Assembly (NCBI RefSeq): GCF_035975855.1
Contig: NZ_CP109055.1
Coordinates: 6,882,001-6,946,000 of the forward strand
Direction of reading: 5' to 3'
Source of the DNA: Streptomyces sp. NBC_01304
GTDB taxonomy: Bacteria; Actinomycetota; Actinomycetes; Streptomycetales; Streptomycetaceae
Length of the DNA stretch: 64,000 nucleotides
In this document: piece after piece, positions 44,619 to 54,385 of the stretch
Numbering within the stretch: position 1 is the stretch's first letter
How the letters are laid out: every line of letters begins with the position of its first letter
The notes under the pieces: model-generated
Told to the model about the DNA's origin: nothing
Database searches by the model: none
What the model saw: the letters and a program-made list of their open reading frames with translations, nothing else
Translations under genes and position numbers: made by a program

Positions 44619-45614
44619 ATGGGTGACAGCGGACCTGGACCTGTGGAACCGGTGGAGTGGCCCGAGGCGGGCGCGTCCCCCGAGGAGTCGGAGAGCGTCG
44701 GCACGGTCGTCATCGCCGCGCTCACCAACCTCGGGATCGCCGCCGCCAAGGCGGTCGGCGGCGTCATCAGCGGCTCCAGCGCGATGCTCTCCGAGGCCGC
44801 GCACTCGGTCGCCGACACCGTCACCGAGGTGATGCTGCTCGTCTCCCTGAAGAGCAGCGCGAAGCCCGCCGACGACGCCCATCCGCTCGGCTACAGCGGC
44901 GCCCGCTACGTCTGGGCGCTGCTCGCCGCCGTCGCGACGTTCGTGGGTGGTGGCGTCTTCGCCGTGTACGACGGCATCCACACGCTCACCCACGGCGAGG
45001 AGCCGGGCAATCCCACGATCTCGTACATCGTCCTCGGGGTGGCCTTCCTGCTGGAGGGCTACTCGCTCCTGGTCGCGTGGCGGCAGGTGAAGGGGGAGGC
45101 CGCGCGCTTCCACGTACGGACGAAGCGGTACGTGCGCGAGACGCCGGACACGGCGGTCAAGGCCGTCCTCCTGGAGAACGTCGCGGCCCTGATCGGTCTG
45201 GTGCTCGCGGCCGGCGGGCTGCTCGGCGGACATCTCACCGGGTCGGGCGTCTTCGACGGGGTGGCGTCGATCCTCATCGGGGTGCTGCTCGTGTGGGTGG
45301 CTTGGGAGCTCGGGCGCAGCAACGCCGAGCATCTGATCGGGCGTTCGCTGCCGCCGGAGCTGCGGGCGCAGGTGATCGAGGAGCTGCACACGGTGCCGCA
45401 CCTGGTGCAGGTGGTGGAGCTGGTGACGATCGTGCAGGGGCCGCACGAGGTGTTGATCGCGGCCAAGGCGGACTTTCGCGATGTGTCGACCGCGGCCGAT
45501 GTGGAGTGGGCCTGCGAGGAGGCCGAGCGGCAGCTTCAGGAACGGTTTCCGGCGATCCGGCGGGTGTTCATCGACCCGACGCCGTCGCCGGGCGGCGAGG
45601 TTCGTGCCCCGTAA
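44619..45614 (+). CDS. cation diffusion facilitator (CDF) transporter
   Basis: A 331-residue membrane protein exporting divalent metals (zinc, iron, manganese or cobalt) by proton exchange. Six helices lie between about residues 25 and 225. The metal site in helix 2 is SEAAHSVADTV (HxxxD) and that in helix 5 is NVAALIG (N in place of H/D). The C-terminal cytoplasmic ferredoxin-like domain (about 235-320) includes HEVLIAAKADF. The changed helix 5 residue makes zinc less certain. It lies 58 bp after tesB with its own start; a shared transcript is possible. Confidence 0.88.
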   Translation: MGDSGPGPVEPVEWPEAGASPEESESVGTVVIAALTNLGIAAAKAVGGVISGSSAMLSEAAHSVADTVTEVMLLVSLKSSAKPADDAHPLGYSGARYVWALLAAVATFVGGGVFAVYDGIHTLTHGEEPGNPTISYIVLGVAFLLEGYSLLVAWRQVKGEAARFHVRTKRYVRETPDTAVKAVLLENVAALIGLVLAAGGLLGGHLTGSGVFDGVASILIGVLLVWVAWELGRSNAEHLIGRSLPPELRAQVIEELHTVPHLVQVVELVTIVQGPHEVLIAAKADFRDVSTAADVEWACEEAERQLQERFPAIRRVFIDPTPSPGGEVRAP

Positions 45615-45665
45615 GGGGCGCGGGGAACTGCGCGACCAGCCACGACGTACCCGCAGGTGACCGCG
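45613..45665. repeat. dispersed repeat (GGGGCGCGGGGAACTGCGCG type)
   Basis: The second copy in this window of the element at 2213-2261, here lying between two convergent genes. This element is widespread between Streptomyces genes as I remember. Confidence 0.8.
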
Positions 45666-45675
45666 CCCGCTTGCC

Positions 45676-46470
45676 TCAGTCGGTGTCGAGCCCCGCCGCG
45701 TCCAGCAAGTAAGCCGTCATCGGGTCGTAGAACCTGGGGTCCAGGACGTGGTCGTCCAGGGGAACCGTCACCTGGAGCGTGCCCTCCGCCTCGCCGAGGA
45801 ACAGGGCCGGGTCGTTGCAGTCCGCGTACCCGACGGAGTCGACCCCGCGCTGGCCCGCGCGTCCCGCCCAGCCGTGGTCCGCGACCACCAGGTCAGGCAG
45901 CGGCAGTGACTCGCGCTCCAGGCCGTCCAGGATCGCGTTCATCGGCTCCGGCGAGTGCGTGTGCCAGAGCGTCGCGCCGCGCTCCAGGACGGCGACGTCC
46001 GCGAACTGGAAGACGTAGCCCTCGTCGGCCGTCAGGCCGCCGGGAATCCGTACGATCTCGCAACCCGCCCGGCGCAACGCGTCCGCCGTAGCCCGGTGGA
46101 CGTCGAGCAGACCGCCCGGATGGCCGGTCGCGAAGAGCACGCGCTGCTTGCCGGCGGCCGCCTTGCGCAGCCGCGCCGCCATCCGCTCCAGGGCGTCGAC
46201 CGTGAGCTCCGGGTCGATGGTGTCCTGGCCGAAGCGGTACTCCGGGTCGTCGTTCACACCGCAGCGCTCGGCCATCACGGCGAGCACGTCCTGCTCGTCC
46301 TTCCAGCGGTCGCCGAGTTCCAGGCCCAGCCAGTAGTGCCGGTCGCCGTTCGCGAGTTTCCGGTAGTGGGAGAGGTTGTTGTCGCGGGGAGTGGCGACAT
46401 CTCCGGCGATGCGCGTGCGGACGAGGTGGTCGACAAGATCGGCGCGGCTGGGTACTCGCGATATCGGCAT
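45676..46470 (-). CDS. phosphatase-like protein
   Basis: A 264-residue cytoplasmic protein, often named 'phosphatase' in Streptomyces (I believe SCO2771). Conserved stretches are [52 protein letters not shown] and [37 protein letters not shown]. The latter two look like phosphate- and metal-binding loops. I cannot name the substrate. The ATG at 46470 is chosen over an upstream in-frame codon because the conserved sequence starts there. It is convergent with the CDF gene and divergent from agmatinase. Confidence 0.65.
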   Translation of the reverse strand: MPISRVPSRADLVDHLVRTRIAGDVATPRDNNLSHYRKLANGDRHYWLGLELGDRWKDEQDVLAVMAERCGVNDDPEYRFGQDTIDPELTVDALERMAARLRKAAAGKQRVLFATGHPGGLLDVHRATADALRRAGCEIVRIPGGLTADEGYVFQFADVAVLERGATLWHTHSPEPMNAILDGLERESLPLPDLVVADHGWAGRAGQRGVDSVGYADCNDPALFLGEAEGTLQVTVPLDDHVLDPRFYDPMTAYLLDAAGLDTD

Positions 46471-46580
46471 GGGTCCATTGTGGCCCGAACGGTGCGACCT
46501 GGCCTCTGTGTCCAAATGATGGGTCGGTCTGCTCGGAAACGTACATGTGCGGAATCCGCAGCCAGACCTACGCTCGGTTC

Positions 46581-47546
46581 ATGAGCACTCCCTCCCAGCC
46601 CCGCGGCCCCGTCGACTCCTCCCGCATCCCGCGCTACGCGGGCCCCGCGACGTTCGCGCGGCTGCCGAGGCTCGACGAGGTGGGCTCGGCCGATGTCGCG
46701 GTCGTCGGCGTGCCCTTCGACAGCGGCGTCTCCTACCGGCCGGGCGCCCGCTTCGGCGGCAACGCGATCCGTGAGGCCTCGCGCCTCCTGCGCCCCTACA
46801 ACCCGGCGCAGGACGCCTCGCCGTTCGCCCTGGCCCAGGTCGCGGACGCGGGTGACATCGCCGCCAACCCCTTCAACATCAACGAGGCCGTCGACACCAT
46901 CGAGGCCGCCGCCGACGATCTGCTCGGCACCGGCGCCCGCATGATGACGCTGGGCGGCGACCACACCATCGCGCTCCCGCTCCTGCGCTCGGTGGCCAAG
47001 AAGCACGGCCCGGTCGCGCTCCTCCACTTCGACGCGCACCTCGACACCTGGGACACCTACTTCGGCGCCGAGTACACGCACGGCACCCCGTTCCGCCGGG
47101 CCGTCGAGGAGGGCATCCTCGACACCGAGGCGCTGTCCCACGTGGGCACGCGCGGCCCGCTGTACGGCAAGAAGGACCTGGACGACGACGCCAAGATGGG
47201 CTTCGGCATCGTGACGTCCGCCGATGTCATGCGCCGGGGCGTGGACGAGGTCGCCGACCAGCTGCGCCAGCGCATCGGGGACCGCCCGCTCTACATCTCC
47301 ATCGACATCGACGTCCTGGACCCCGCCCACGCGCCGGGCACGGGCACCCCGGAGGCGGGCGGCATGACCTCCCGCGAACTCCTGGAGATCATCCGGGGGT
47401 TGGCGTCCTGCAACCTCGTCTCGGCCGACGTGGTGGAGGTGGCCCCGGCGTACGACCACGCGGAGATCACGGCGGTGGCGGCGTCCCACACGGCGTACGA
47501 GCTCACCACGATCATGTCCCGGCAGATCGCCGAGGCGCGCGGCTGA
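46581..47546 (+). CDS. speB: agmatinase (ureohydrolase family)
   Basis: A 321-residue binuclear-manganese ureohydrolase. Metal motifs are [22 protein letters not shown] and [19 protein letters not shown]. Members split agmatine to putrescine and urea, or act on related guanidino acids such as guanidinobutyrate. The ATG at 46581 follows a TACGCT -10-like sequence by 6 bp, which suggests a leaderless mRNA. The next gene is a thiamine-diphosphate enzyme, as in several Streptomyces, which may point to a guanidino compound pathway rather than polyamine synthesis alone. Confidence 0.9.
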   Translation: MSTPSQPRGPVDSSRIPRYAGPATFARLPRLDEVGSADVAVVGVPFDSGVSYRPGARFGGNAIREASRLLRPYNPAQDASPFALAQVADAGDIAANPFNINEAVDTIEAAADDLLGTGARMMTLGGDHTIALPLLRSVAKKHGPVALLHFDAHLDTWDTYFGAEYTHGTPFRRAVEEGILDTEALSHVGTRGPLYGKKDLDDDAKMGFGIVTSADVMRRGVDEVADQLRQRIGDRPLYISIDIDVLDPAHAPGTGTPEAGGMTSRELLEIIRGLASCNLVSADVVEVAPAYDHAEITAVAASHTAYELTTIMSRQIAEARG

Positions 47547-47562
47547 GACCCCGCTCCGGAGG

Positions 47563-47625
47563 GGCTGAGATCAGCCCCTCCGGCGTTTGAGGAGCAGGGG
47601 TCCGGGGGCAGCGCCCCGTGAGCCA
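47563..47625. repeat. dispersed GC-rich repeat
   Basis: A copy of the CAGCCCCTCCGGCGTTTGAGG element with the GGGTCCGGGGGCAGCGCCCC hairpin, between agmatinase and the thiamine-diphosphate enzyme gene. Confidence 0.8.
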
Positions 47626-47700
47626 GGCCGGTCGAGCAGCACGCCAACGGGCAGCGTAGGTTCGAATCCGTACACCCCGCGGACGCGACGGAGCACGCAA

Positions 47701-49389
47701 GTGACGCACGACCACGACCTGGTCCTCAAGCCCACGGCCCGGCAGACCGAAGCCGCCCTCGCGCCGCCGGCAGGCCGCACCGGCGGCGACCTCGTCATCG
47801 AGACCCTGCACGGCCTCGGCGCCACCACCGTCTTCGGCCTGCCCGGCCAGCACGCCCTCGCGCTCTTCGACGCCCTGCGCCGCTCCTCGCTCCAGTACGT
47901 GGGCCTGCGGGTCGAGAACAACGCGGGGTTCGCGGCGGACGGGTACGGCCGGATCACCGGCGAGGCGGCCCCGCTCTTCCTCTCCACCGGGCCGGGCGCG
48001 CTCACCTCCCTCGCCGCACTGCAGGAGGCGGCAGCCGCTTCCGCTCCCGTGCTCGCGATCTCCAGCCAGATCCCGGCGCGGGGCCTGGGCGGCCGCCGCC
48101 AGGGCCATCTGCACGAGCTCCGCGATCAGCAGGCGTCCTTCCGGGACGTCGTGAAGTCCGTGCACACGGCCCGCACCCAGTCGCAGATCCCGTCCGCGAT
48201 CGCCGCCGCCTGGGAGTCCGCGCTGACCGTCCCGCACGGCCCGGTCTGGGTGGAGATCCCCGCCGACGTCCTGGCCGCCGAGACCCTCCTGCCCGAGGTC
48301 AACGCCCCGGACGCGCTCCCCGAGGAGCTCGCCCCGCGCCCCGAGCTCACCGCGGTCGCCGCGCACCTCCTCGCGGGGGCCGAGCGGCCGGCGATCATCG
48401 CGGGCGGTGGGGTCGTACGTTCCGACGCGGCGGGCAAGCTGAAGGTGCTGGCCGAGCAGCTGAACGCCCCCGTCGTCACGACCTTCGGCGGCAAGGGCGC
48501 CTTCCCCTGGACCCACCCGCTCTCGCTCCAGTCCTGGCTGGAGGACCGGCACGTCACGGACTTCCTGGAGGACGCGGACGTCCTGCTGGTGGTGGGCTCC
48601 GGACTGGGCGAACTCTCCTCGAACTACTACACGTTCAAGCCGCGAGGCCGCGTCGTCCACATCGACGCGGACGCGGGCAAGCTGGAGGCCAACCTCCCGG
48701 CGCTCGGCATCCACGCGGACGCACGGCTCGCGCTGACGGCGCTCCTGGAGACGCTGGAGGGGCCGCGCGAGGACGCCACCGCGGCGGACCGGGTGCGTAC
48801 GGTCCTCGACCTCGTACGCGACCGGATCGCATCCCAGGGCCTCGACCTGGAGCAGGGCGTCCTCGCGTCGATCCGCGAGGCCCTGCCCGCCGCTGCCCCC
48901 AGTTTCTGGGACATGACGATCCTGTCCTACTGGGCCTGGTCCGCCTTCGACCCCCGCCGCCCCAACACCATGCACTCGGCCCAGGGCGCCGGCGGCCTCG
49001 GCTACGCCTACCCGGCGGCCCTCGGCGCGGCGGTCGCCGACCCGACGAAGCCCGTGCTCGCCGTGTCAGGGGACGGCGGCGCCCTGTACTCGATCGCCGA
49101 GCTGGCCACCGCCAAGCAGCACGACCTGCCGGTGACCTGGCTGATCGTGGACGACGGGGGCTACGGCGTGCTGCGCGAGTACCTGACGGAGGCGTACGGC
49201 ACGACGACCGGCACCGAGCTGGCCCGCCCCGACTTCGTCGCGCTCGCCGAGTCCTTCGGCGTACCGGCGCTGCGTACGACACCCGAATCGCTGGCCGGGG
49301 ACCTCGCCAAGTCCCTTGCTGCCCCCGGCCCTTCGGTGGTCGTCCTGCCCGCGGTACTGAGTCTGTTCGCGGCGACCCACCTCGCCTGA
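47701..49389 (+). CDS. thiamine-diphosphate-dependent enzyme (acetolactate synthase-like)
   Basis: A 562-residue enzyme of the acetolactate synthase/benzoylformate decarboxylase family. Layout: Pyr domain (about 20-190) with the catalytic Glu in LRVENNAGFAADGYGR, central FAD-fold-like domain (about 200-340, AERPAIIAGGGVV), PP domain (about 375-560) with SGDGGALYSIAELATA and DDGGYGVLREY. The usual second-Asn NN of the metal motif is DD here. The GTG at 47701 follows GGAG. It is 154 bp behind agmatinase with a repeat between. The substrate is unknown; the context suggests a 2-oxo acid from guanidino compounds. Confidence 0.85.
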   Translation: MTHDHDLVLKPTARQTEAALAPPAGRTGGDLVIETLHGLGATTVFGLPGQHALALFDALRRSSLQYVGLRVENNAGFAADGYGRITGEAAPLFLSTGPGALTSLAALQEAAAASAPVLAISSQIPARGLGGRRQGHLHELRDQQASFRDVVKSVHTARTQSQIPSAIAAAWESALTVPHGPVWVEIPADVLAAETLLPEVNAPDALPEELAPRPELTAVAAHLLAGAERPAIIAGGGVVRSDAAGKLKVLAEQLNAPVVTTFGGKGAFPWTHPLSLQSWLEDRHVTDFLEDADVLLVVGSGLGELSSNYYTFKPRGRVVHIDADAGKLEANLPALGIHADARLALTALLETLEGPREDATAADRVRTVLDLVRDRIASQGLDLEQGVLASIREALPAAAPSFWDMTILSYWAWSAFDPRRPNTMHSAQGAGGLGYAYPAALGAAVADPTKPVLAVSGDGGALYSIAELATAKQHDLPVTWLIVDDGGYGVLREYLTEAYGTTTGTELARPDFVALAESFGVPALRTTPESLAGDLAKSLAAPGPSVVVLPAVLSLFAATHLA

Positions 49390-49510
49390 CCACGGGGCGG
49401 ACTGCACCGTGAGGGGGCTGTGGGGGGAAAGGGGCACTTTTCGGTCCGCTATGTCCCGATTCTGCTGCCTCTTTTCCCCCACGTAACCCTTGCAACCCTG
49501 CGGGTGCCTC

Positions 49511-49536
49511 GGCGGGGGCCGGGCCCAGCCCCCGCC
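49511..49536. terminator. hairpin between convergent genes
   Basis: A nine-bp GGCGGGGGC/GCCCCCGCC stem (49511-49519 and 49528-49536) lies between the convergent thiamine-diphosphate enzyme and endonuclease genes. Confidence 0.75.
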
Positions 49537-49546
49537 GCCCCCTCCG

Positions 49547-50350
49547 CTACCAGATCGCCTCGACCCACTCCGGGTGGTCGATGAACGGGTTCCGGTTGTG
49601 CTGGTACGAGGAGTAGATGACGTCGTTCCGGTTCTTCTCGAACGCGTCCGGCGGGTCCTCCGCGCTCCACGCCTTCAGGACGGAGAGGCGGCCCATGTAC
49701 GGGTCGCTGTCGTTGCCGACGGAGTCGTTGGGCTCCAGGTCGGCGAAGGCGTCGTCGCCCTCGTAGCGGACCGACATGTAGAGGATCATGCGGGCGACGT
49801 CACCCTTCACCGCGTCGCGCGGCTCGAAGGAGTCCGAGTCCGTGTAGCTGCCGGGGGCCCCGCTCACCGCGCTGCCGCCGTTGTCGAAGTCCTTGTTGCC
49901 GCGGATGCTGTTGACCGTCACGTCCTCGGGGCGCAGGTGGTGCAGGTCCGTGCCGGGGCCGGTCGAGGTGCCGAAGTCGCCGTGGGACTTGGCCCAGACG
50001 TGCTCGCGGTTCCAGTTGCCGGAGTTGCCGCCGTTGAGGGACTTGGCCCGGGAGGTGCCGCCGTACAGCAGGATCACGTTGTTGCTGTTGGCCGGGTCCT
50101 GGTCGGTGACCTTGAGGGCGTTCCAGACGGCGTCGTACGAGATCTTCGTCTGGTCGCTGATGATCGTGTGCAGCGCGCCCTTCAGGGCGGGGCCGGTCTT
50201 GCCGATCGCGTCCTGGTAGTACGTGTCGTCGGCGGCCGCGGCGGGGGACGAGGCGGCGGCGGGCAGGGTGACGCCGACGAGGACGGCGGCGGCGGCGAGC
50301 GCGAGGCTCTTGAGGCGGCGTATGTGGGGCGTGCGCGGGACAGCGGGCAC
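49547..50350 (-). CDS. secreted endonuclease I (EndA/NucM) family
   Basis: A 267-residue exported nuclease. A signal peptide spans about residues 1-42 (ending AAAADD). The mature domain has the His-Me finger GNWNREHVWAKSHGDF and DLHHLRPEDVTVNSIRGNKDFDNGG of EndA/NucM-type non-specific endonucleases. A structural DPY..R and the C-terminal NRNPFIDHPEWVEAIW complete the family pattern. The GTG at 50350 is chosen since GGAGG lies five bases upstream; a TTG at 50362 and a GTG at 50356 are in frame before it. It probably digests extracellular DNA. Confidence 0.9.
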   Translation of the reverse strand: MPAVPRTPHIRRLKSLALAAAAVLVGVTLPAAASSPAAAADDTYYQDAIGKTGPALKGALHTIISDQTKISYDAVWNALKVTDQDPANSNNVILLYGGTSRAKSLNGGNSGNWNREHVWAKSHGDFGTSTGPGTDLHHLRPEDVTVNSIRGNKDFDNGGSAVSGAPGSYTDSDSFEPRDAVKGDVARMILYMSVRYEGDDAFADLEPNDSVGNDSDPYMGRLSVLKAWSAEDPPDAFEKNRNDVIYSSYQHNRNPFIDHPEWVEAIW

Positions 50351-50593
50351 GGGCACCTCCAACTAGGCGGCGATCTACGCGGGTTGACCGTTGGGACAAC
50401 CGGAGAGTGGCATGGCTGGATGGCGTCCGGGGTGAACGTGGTGGGTCGGTTCTGTGTCGTTGTCATGGACAGGGTCAAATCCGTGCCCGGGGGGACATCG
50501 GGAGTGATCGGGGGCCGATTGTTGCGGCGGGATGAAATCCGCACCCCACGGCGTTAGAGCCTTCCGGCAGAGCAGATCAACGGGAGGCCACTG

Positions 50594-53500
50594 GTGACCG
50601 GGGCAAAGCAGCAGGGGTGGGCACGGCGGCTGGCCGGGTACGCATGGCGCTACCCGAAGGACGTCGTCCTCGCGCTGGGCTCCTCGCTGGGCGGCATGGC
50701 CGTCATGGCCCTCGTCCCGCTGATCACCAAGGTCGTCATCGACGACGTGATCGACAGCCACGAGCGGTCCCTCGCCACCTGGACCGGGCTGCTGATAGCC
50801 GCCGCGGTCGTCGTCTACGTCATGACGTACATCCGTCGCTACTACGGCGGCCGGCTCGCCCTCGACGTCCAGCACGACCTGCGCACCGACATGTACGGGA
50901 CGATCACCCGCCTCGACGGCCGGCGGCAGGACGAGCTGTCGACCGGGCAGGTCGTCGGGCGTGCCACCAGCGACCTGCAGCTGATCCAGGGCCTGCTCTT
51001 CATGTTGCCGATGACGATCGGCAACATCCTTCTCTTCGTGATCTCGCTGGGCATCATGGCCTGGCTGTCACTGCCGCTGACCCTCGTCGCGCTCGCCGTC
51101 GCCCCCGCCCTCTGGCTCATCGCCAAGCGCAGCAAGACCCGCCTGCACCCGGCCACCTGGTACGCGCAGGCGCAGGCCGCCGCCGTCGCGGGGGTCGTCG
51201 ACGGGGCCGTCTCCGGCGTGCGCGTGGTGAAGGGGTTCGGGCAGGAGGAGCAGGAGACCGGGAAGCTCCGGGAGGTCGGGCGCAAGCTCTTCGCGGGGCG
51301 CCTGCGGACCATCCGGCTGAACGCCAAGTACACGCCCGCGCTGCAGGCCGTCCCGGCTCTCGGACAGGTCGCCATGCTGGCGACGGGCGGCTGGCTGGCG
51401 GTCGAGGGGAAGATCACCCTCGGTACGTTCGTCGCCTTCTCCACCTATCTCGCGCAGCTCGTCGGCCCGGTGCGCATGCTCGCCATGGTGCTCACGGTCG
51501 GGCAGCAGGCGCGGGCCGGTGTGGAGCGGGTGCTCGAGCTGATCGACACCGAGCCGAGCATCGAGGACGGCAGCAAGGAGCTGCCCGCCGACGCCCCCGC
51601 GACCGTCGAGTTCGACGACGTCTCGTTCTCGTACGAGGACGGGCGCCAGGTCCTCGAAGGGTTCAGCCTCGACATCCGGCCCGGCGAGACCGTCGCCGTC
51701 GTCGGCTCCTCGGGCAGCGGCAAGTCGACCGTCTCGCTGCTGCTGCCGCGCTTCTACGACGTCACGCACGGCGCCGTCCTGGTCGGCGGGCACGACGTCC
51801 GCGAGCTGACCCTGGAATCGCTGCGGGCCGCGATCGGCATGGTCCCGGAGGACTCGTTCCTCTTCTCGGACACCGTGCGCGCCAACATCGCGTACGGCTT
51901 CCCGGACGCCACCCAGGAGCAGATCGAGACCGCCGCGCGCGCCGCCCAGGCCGACCGCTTCATCGACGAGCTGCCGCTCGGCTACGACACCAAGGTCGGC
52001 GAGCACGGCCTGACCCTCTCGGGCGGCCAGCGCCAGCGCCTCGCGCTCGCCCGCGCCATCCTCACCGACCCCCGGCTGCTCGTCCTGGACGACGCCACCT
52101 CGGCGGTCGACGCGCGCGTGGAGCACGAGATCCACGAGGCGCTGCGCAGCGTGATGGCCGGCCGGACCACGCTGCTCATCGCGCACCGCCGCTCCACCCT
52201 GAACCTCGCCGACCGCATCGCCGTCCTCGACGGCGGCCGGCTCGCCGCGATCGGCACGCACGAGGAGCTGGAGGCCCAGTCCGCCCTCTACCGGCGCCTG
52301 CTCACCGACCCGGACGAGCTCGGCGGGGTCTCGCCCGGCCATGCCCTGCCGCTGGTCAAGGAGCCTGTGGAGGACCAGTCCGTCTGCGAAGCAATGTCGA
52401 TAGACATACGTGCCGAGCTGGACGCCGAGTTCGACGCCGAGCGCGGCATCACGCCGACCCTGTGGGCGGGCGACCGCACCCCCAAGGACGCGGCCCTGTC
52501 CGGCACCCCGGCCACCCCCGAACTCCTCACCGCGGTCGAGGCCCTGCCCCCGGCCACCGACACCCCGGACATCGACGAGGCCCGCGCGGTCGCCGCCGAG
52601 GAGTCGTACGGCCTGCGCAGGCTGATCCGCGGCTTCGGCCGCCCGCTGCTCCTCACCCTGCTCCTGGTCGTCGTCGACGCGGGCATGGGCCTGCTCCTGC
52701 CCGTCATGATCCGGCACGGCATCGACGAGGGCGTCTCGCGGACCGCGCTCGGCGCGGTGTGGGTGGCGGCGGGGCTCGCCCTGGTCACCGTCGTGATCCA
52801 GTGGGCCGCGCAGACCACGGAGACCCGGCTGACGGGACGTACCGGCGAACGGATCCTCTACTCGCTGCGCATGAAGATCTTCGCGCAGCTGCAACGCCTC
52901 GGACTCGACTACTACGAGCGGGAGTTGACCGGGCGCATCATGACCCGGATGACGACCGACGTCGACGCCCTGTCCACCTTCCTGCAGACCGGGCTCGTCA
53001 CCGCGTTCGTCTCGGTCGTCACCTTCTTCGGCATCATGGTCGCGCTCGTCGTGATCGACGTACAGCTGGCCCTGATCGTCTTCGCGACCCTGCCGATCCT
53101 GATCGTGGGCACGTACTTCTTCCGCAAGTCCAGCGTGAAGGCGTACGAGCTGGCGCGTGAGCGGGTGTCGGTCGTCAACGCCGACCTGCAGGAGTCCGTG
53201 TCCGGGCTGCGCATCGTGCAGGCCTTCAGGCGCGAGCGCTCGGGCAGCGAGCGGTTCACGGCGCGCAGCCACGAGTACCGGCAGGCGCGCGTCAAGGGCC
53301 AGTGGCTGATCTCCGTCTACTTCCCCTTCGTGCAGCTCCTGTCCTCCGTGGCCGTCGCGGCCGTGCTGATCGTGGGCGCGCACCGGGTCGACGCGGGCAC
53401 CCTGACGACCGGTGCGCTGGTCGCGTACCTGCTCTACATCGACCTGTTCTTCGCCCCGGTGCAGCAGCTCTCGCAGGTCTTCGACGGCTATCAGCAGGCG

Positions 53501-54334
53501 ACCGTCTCGCTCGGCCGCATCCAGGAACTGCTCCAGGAGCCGACCTCCACGAAGGCCGCCGGGGAACCCCTCGACGTGCTGTCGTTGCGGGGCGAGATCG
53601 CCTTCGAGGACGTGCGTTTCTCGTACGTCGACGAAGAGGCGGCCCTCAGTGACGTCTCGCTGCGGATTCCCGCCGGGCAGACCGTGGCCTTCGTCGGTGA
53701 GACCGGCGCCGGCAAGTCGACGCTGGTCAAGCTGGTCGCGCGGTTCTACGACCCGACCGAGGGCCGGGTCACCGTCGACGGCACCGATCTGCGCGCGCTC
53801 GACCTGACCTCGTACCGGCACCGGCTCGGCGTCGTGCCGCAGGAGGCGTACCTCTTCGAGGGCACGGTGCGGGACGCCATCGCGTACGGGCGGCCGGACG
53901 CGACCGACGCGCAGGTGGAGGCCGCCGCCCGCGCGGTCGGGGCGCACGACATGATCGCGACGCTGGACGGCGGCTATCTGCACGAGGTCAGCGAGCGCGG
54001 CCGCAATCTCTCGGCGGGGCAGCGGCAGTTGATCGCGCTGGCCCGGGCCGAGCTGGTCGACCCGGACGTGCTGCTGCTCGACGAGGCCACCGCCGCGCTC
54101 GACCTCGCCACCGAGGCGCAGGTCAACCAGGCCACCGACCGGCTCGCCGGACGCCGCACCACGCTGGTCGTCGCGCACCGGCTGACCACGGCGGCCCGGG
54201 CCGACCGGGTCGTGGTGATGGACCGCGGGCAGGTCGCGGAGGACGGCACGCACGAGGAACTGCTCGCGCTCGACGGGAAGTACGCGCGCCTGTGGCGGAC
54301 CTTCGTCGGCGAGGAGGAGCCGGCCGCGGCGTGA
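50594..54334 (+). CDS. fused two-module ABC exporter (TMD-NBD-TMD-NBD)
   Basis: A 1246-residue full ABC exporter of the multidrug/lipid type. The first module has a TMD (about 20-310) and an NBD (about 340-580: Walker A GSSGSGKST, signature LSGGQ, Walker B LVLDDATS, switch His). An Asp/Glu-rich linker spans about 590-680. The second module has a TMD (about 690-980) and an NBD (about 1000-1235: Walker A GETGAGKST, signature LSAGQ, Walker B LLLDEATA). Asp replaces the catalytic Glu in NBD1, and the NBD2 signature is changed. So one of the two ATP sites is degenerate, as in heterodimeric exporters such as BmrCD. The substrate is unknown. Confidence 0.93.
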   Translation: MTGAKQQGWARRLAGYAWRYPKDVVLALGSSLGGMAVMALVPLITKVVIDDVIDSHERSLATWTGLLIAAAVVVYVMTYIRRYYGGRLALDVQHDLRTDMYGTITRLDGRRQDELSTGQVVGRATSDLQLIQGLLFMLPMTIGNILLFVISLGIMAWLSLPLTLVALAVAPALWLIAKRSKTRLHPATWYAQAQAAAVAGVVDGAVSGVRVVKGFGQEEQETGKLREVGRKLFAGRLRTIRLNAKYTPALQAVPALGQVAMLATGGWLAVEGKITLGTFVAFSTYLAQLVGPVRMLAMVLTVGQQARAGVERVLELIDTEPSIEDGSKELPADAPATVEFDDVSFSYEDGRQVLEGFSLDIRPGETVAVVGSSGSGKSTVSLLLPRFYDVTHGAVLVGGHDVRELTLESLRAAIGMVPEDSFLFSDTVRANIAYGFPDATQEQIETAARAAQADRFIDELPLGYDTKVGEHGLTLSGGQRQRLALARAILTDPRLLVLDDATSAVDARVEHEIHEALRSVMAGRTTLLIAHRRSTLNLADRIAVLDGGRLAAIGTHEELEAQSALYRRLLTDPDELGGVSPGHALPLVKEPVEDQSVCEAMSIDIRAELDAEFDAERGITPTLWAGDRTPKDAALSGTPATPELLTAVEALPPATDTPDIDEARAVAAEESYGLRRLIRGFGRPLLLTLLLVVVDAGMGLLLPVMIRHGIDEGVSRTALGAVWVAAGLALVTVVIQWAAQTTETRLTGRTGERILYSLRMKIFAQLQRLGLDYYERELTGRIMTRMTTDVDALSTFLQTGLVTAFVSVVTFFGIMVALVVIDVQLALIVFATLPILIVGTYFFRKSSVKAYELARERVSVVNADLQESVSGLRIVQAFRRERSGSERFTARSHEYRQARVKGQWLISVYFPFVQLLSSVAVAAVLIVGAHRVDAGTLTTGALVAYLLYIDLFFAPVQQLSQVFDGYQQATVSLGRIQELLQEPTSTKAAGEPLDVLSLRGEIAFEDVRFSYVDEEAALSDVSLRIPAGQTVAFVGETGAGKSTLVKLVARFYDPTEGRVTVDGTDLRALDLTSYRHRLGVVPQEAYLFEGTVRDAIAYGRPDATDAQVEAAARAVGAHDMIATLDGGYLHEVSERGRNLSAGQRQLIALARAELVDPDVLLLDEATAALDLATEAQVNQATDRLAGRRTTLVVAHRLTTAARADRVVVMDRGQVAEDGTHEELLALDGKYARLWRTFVGEEEPAAA

Positions 54335-54385
54335 AGGGCCGGCTCCAACTGCCGGGCGGGGATCAGTACTTGGGCCTCATGGGGA

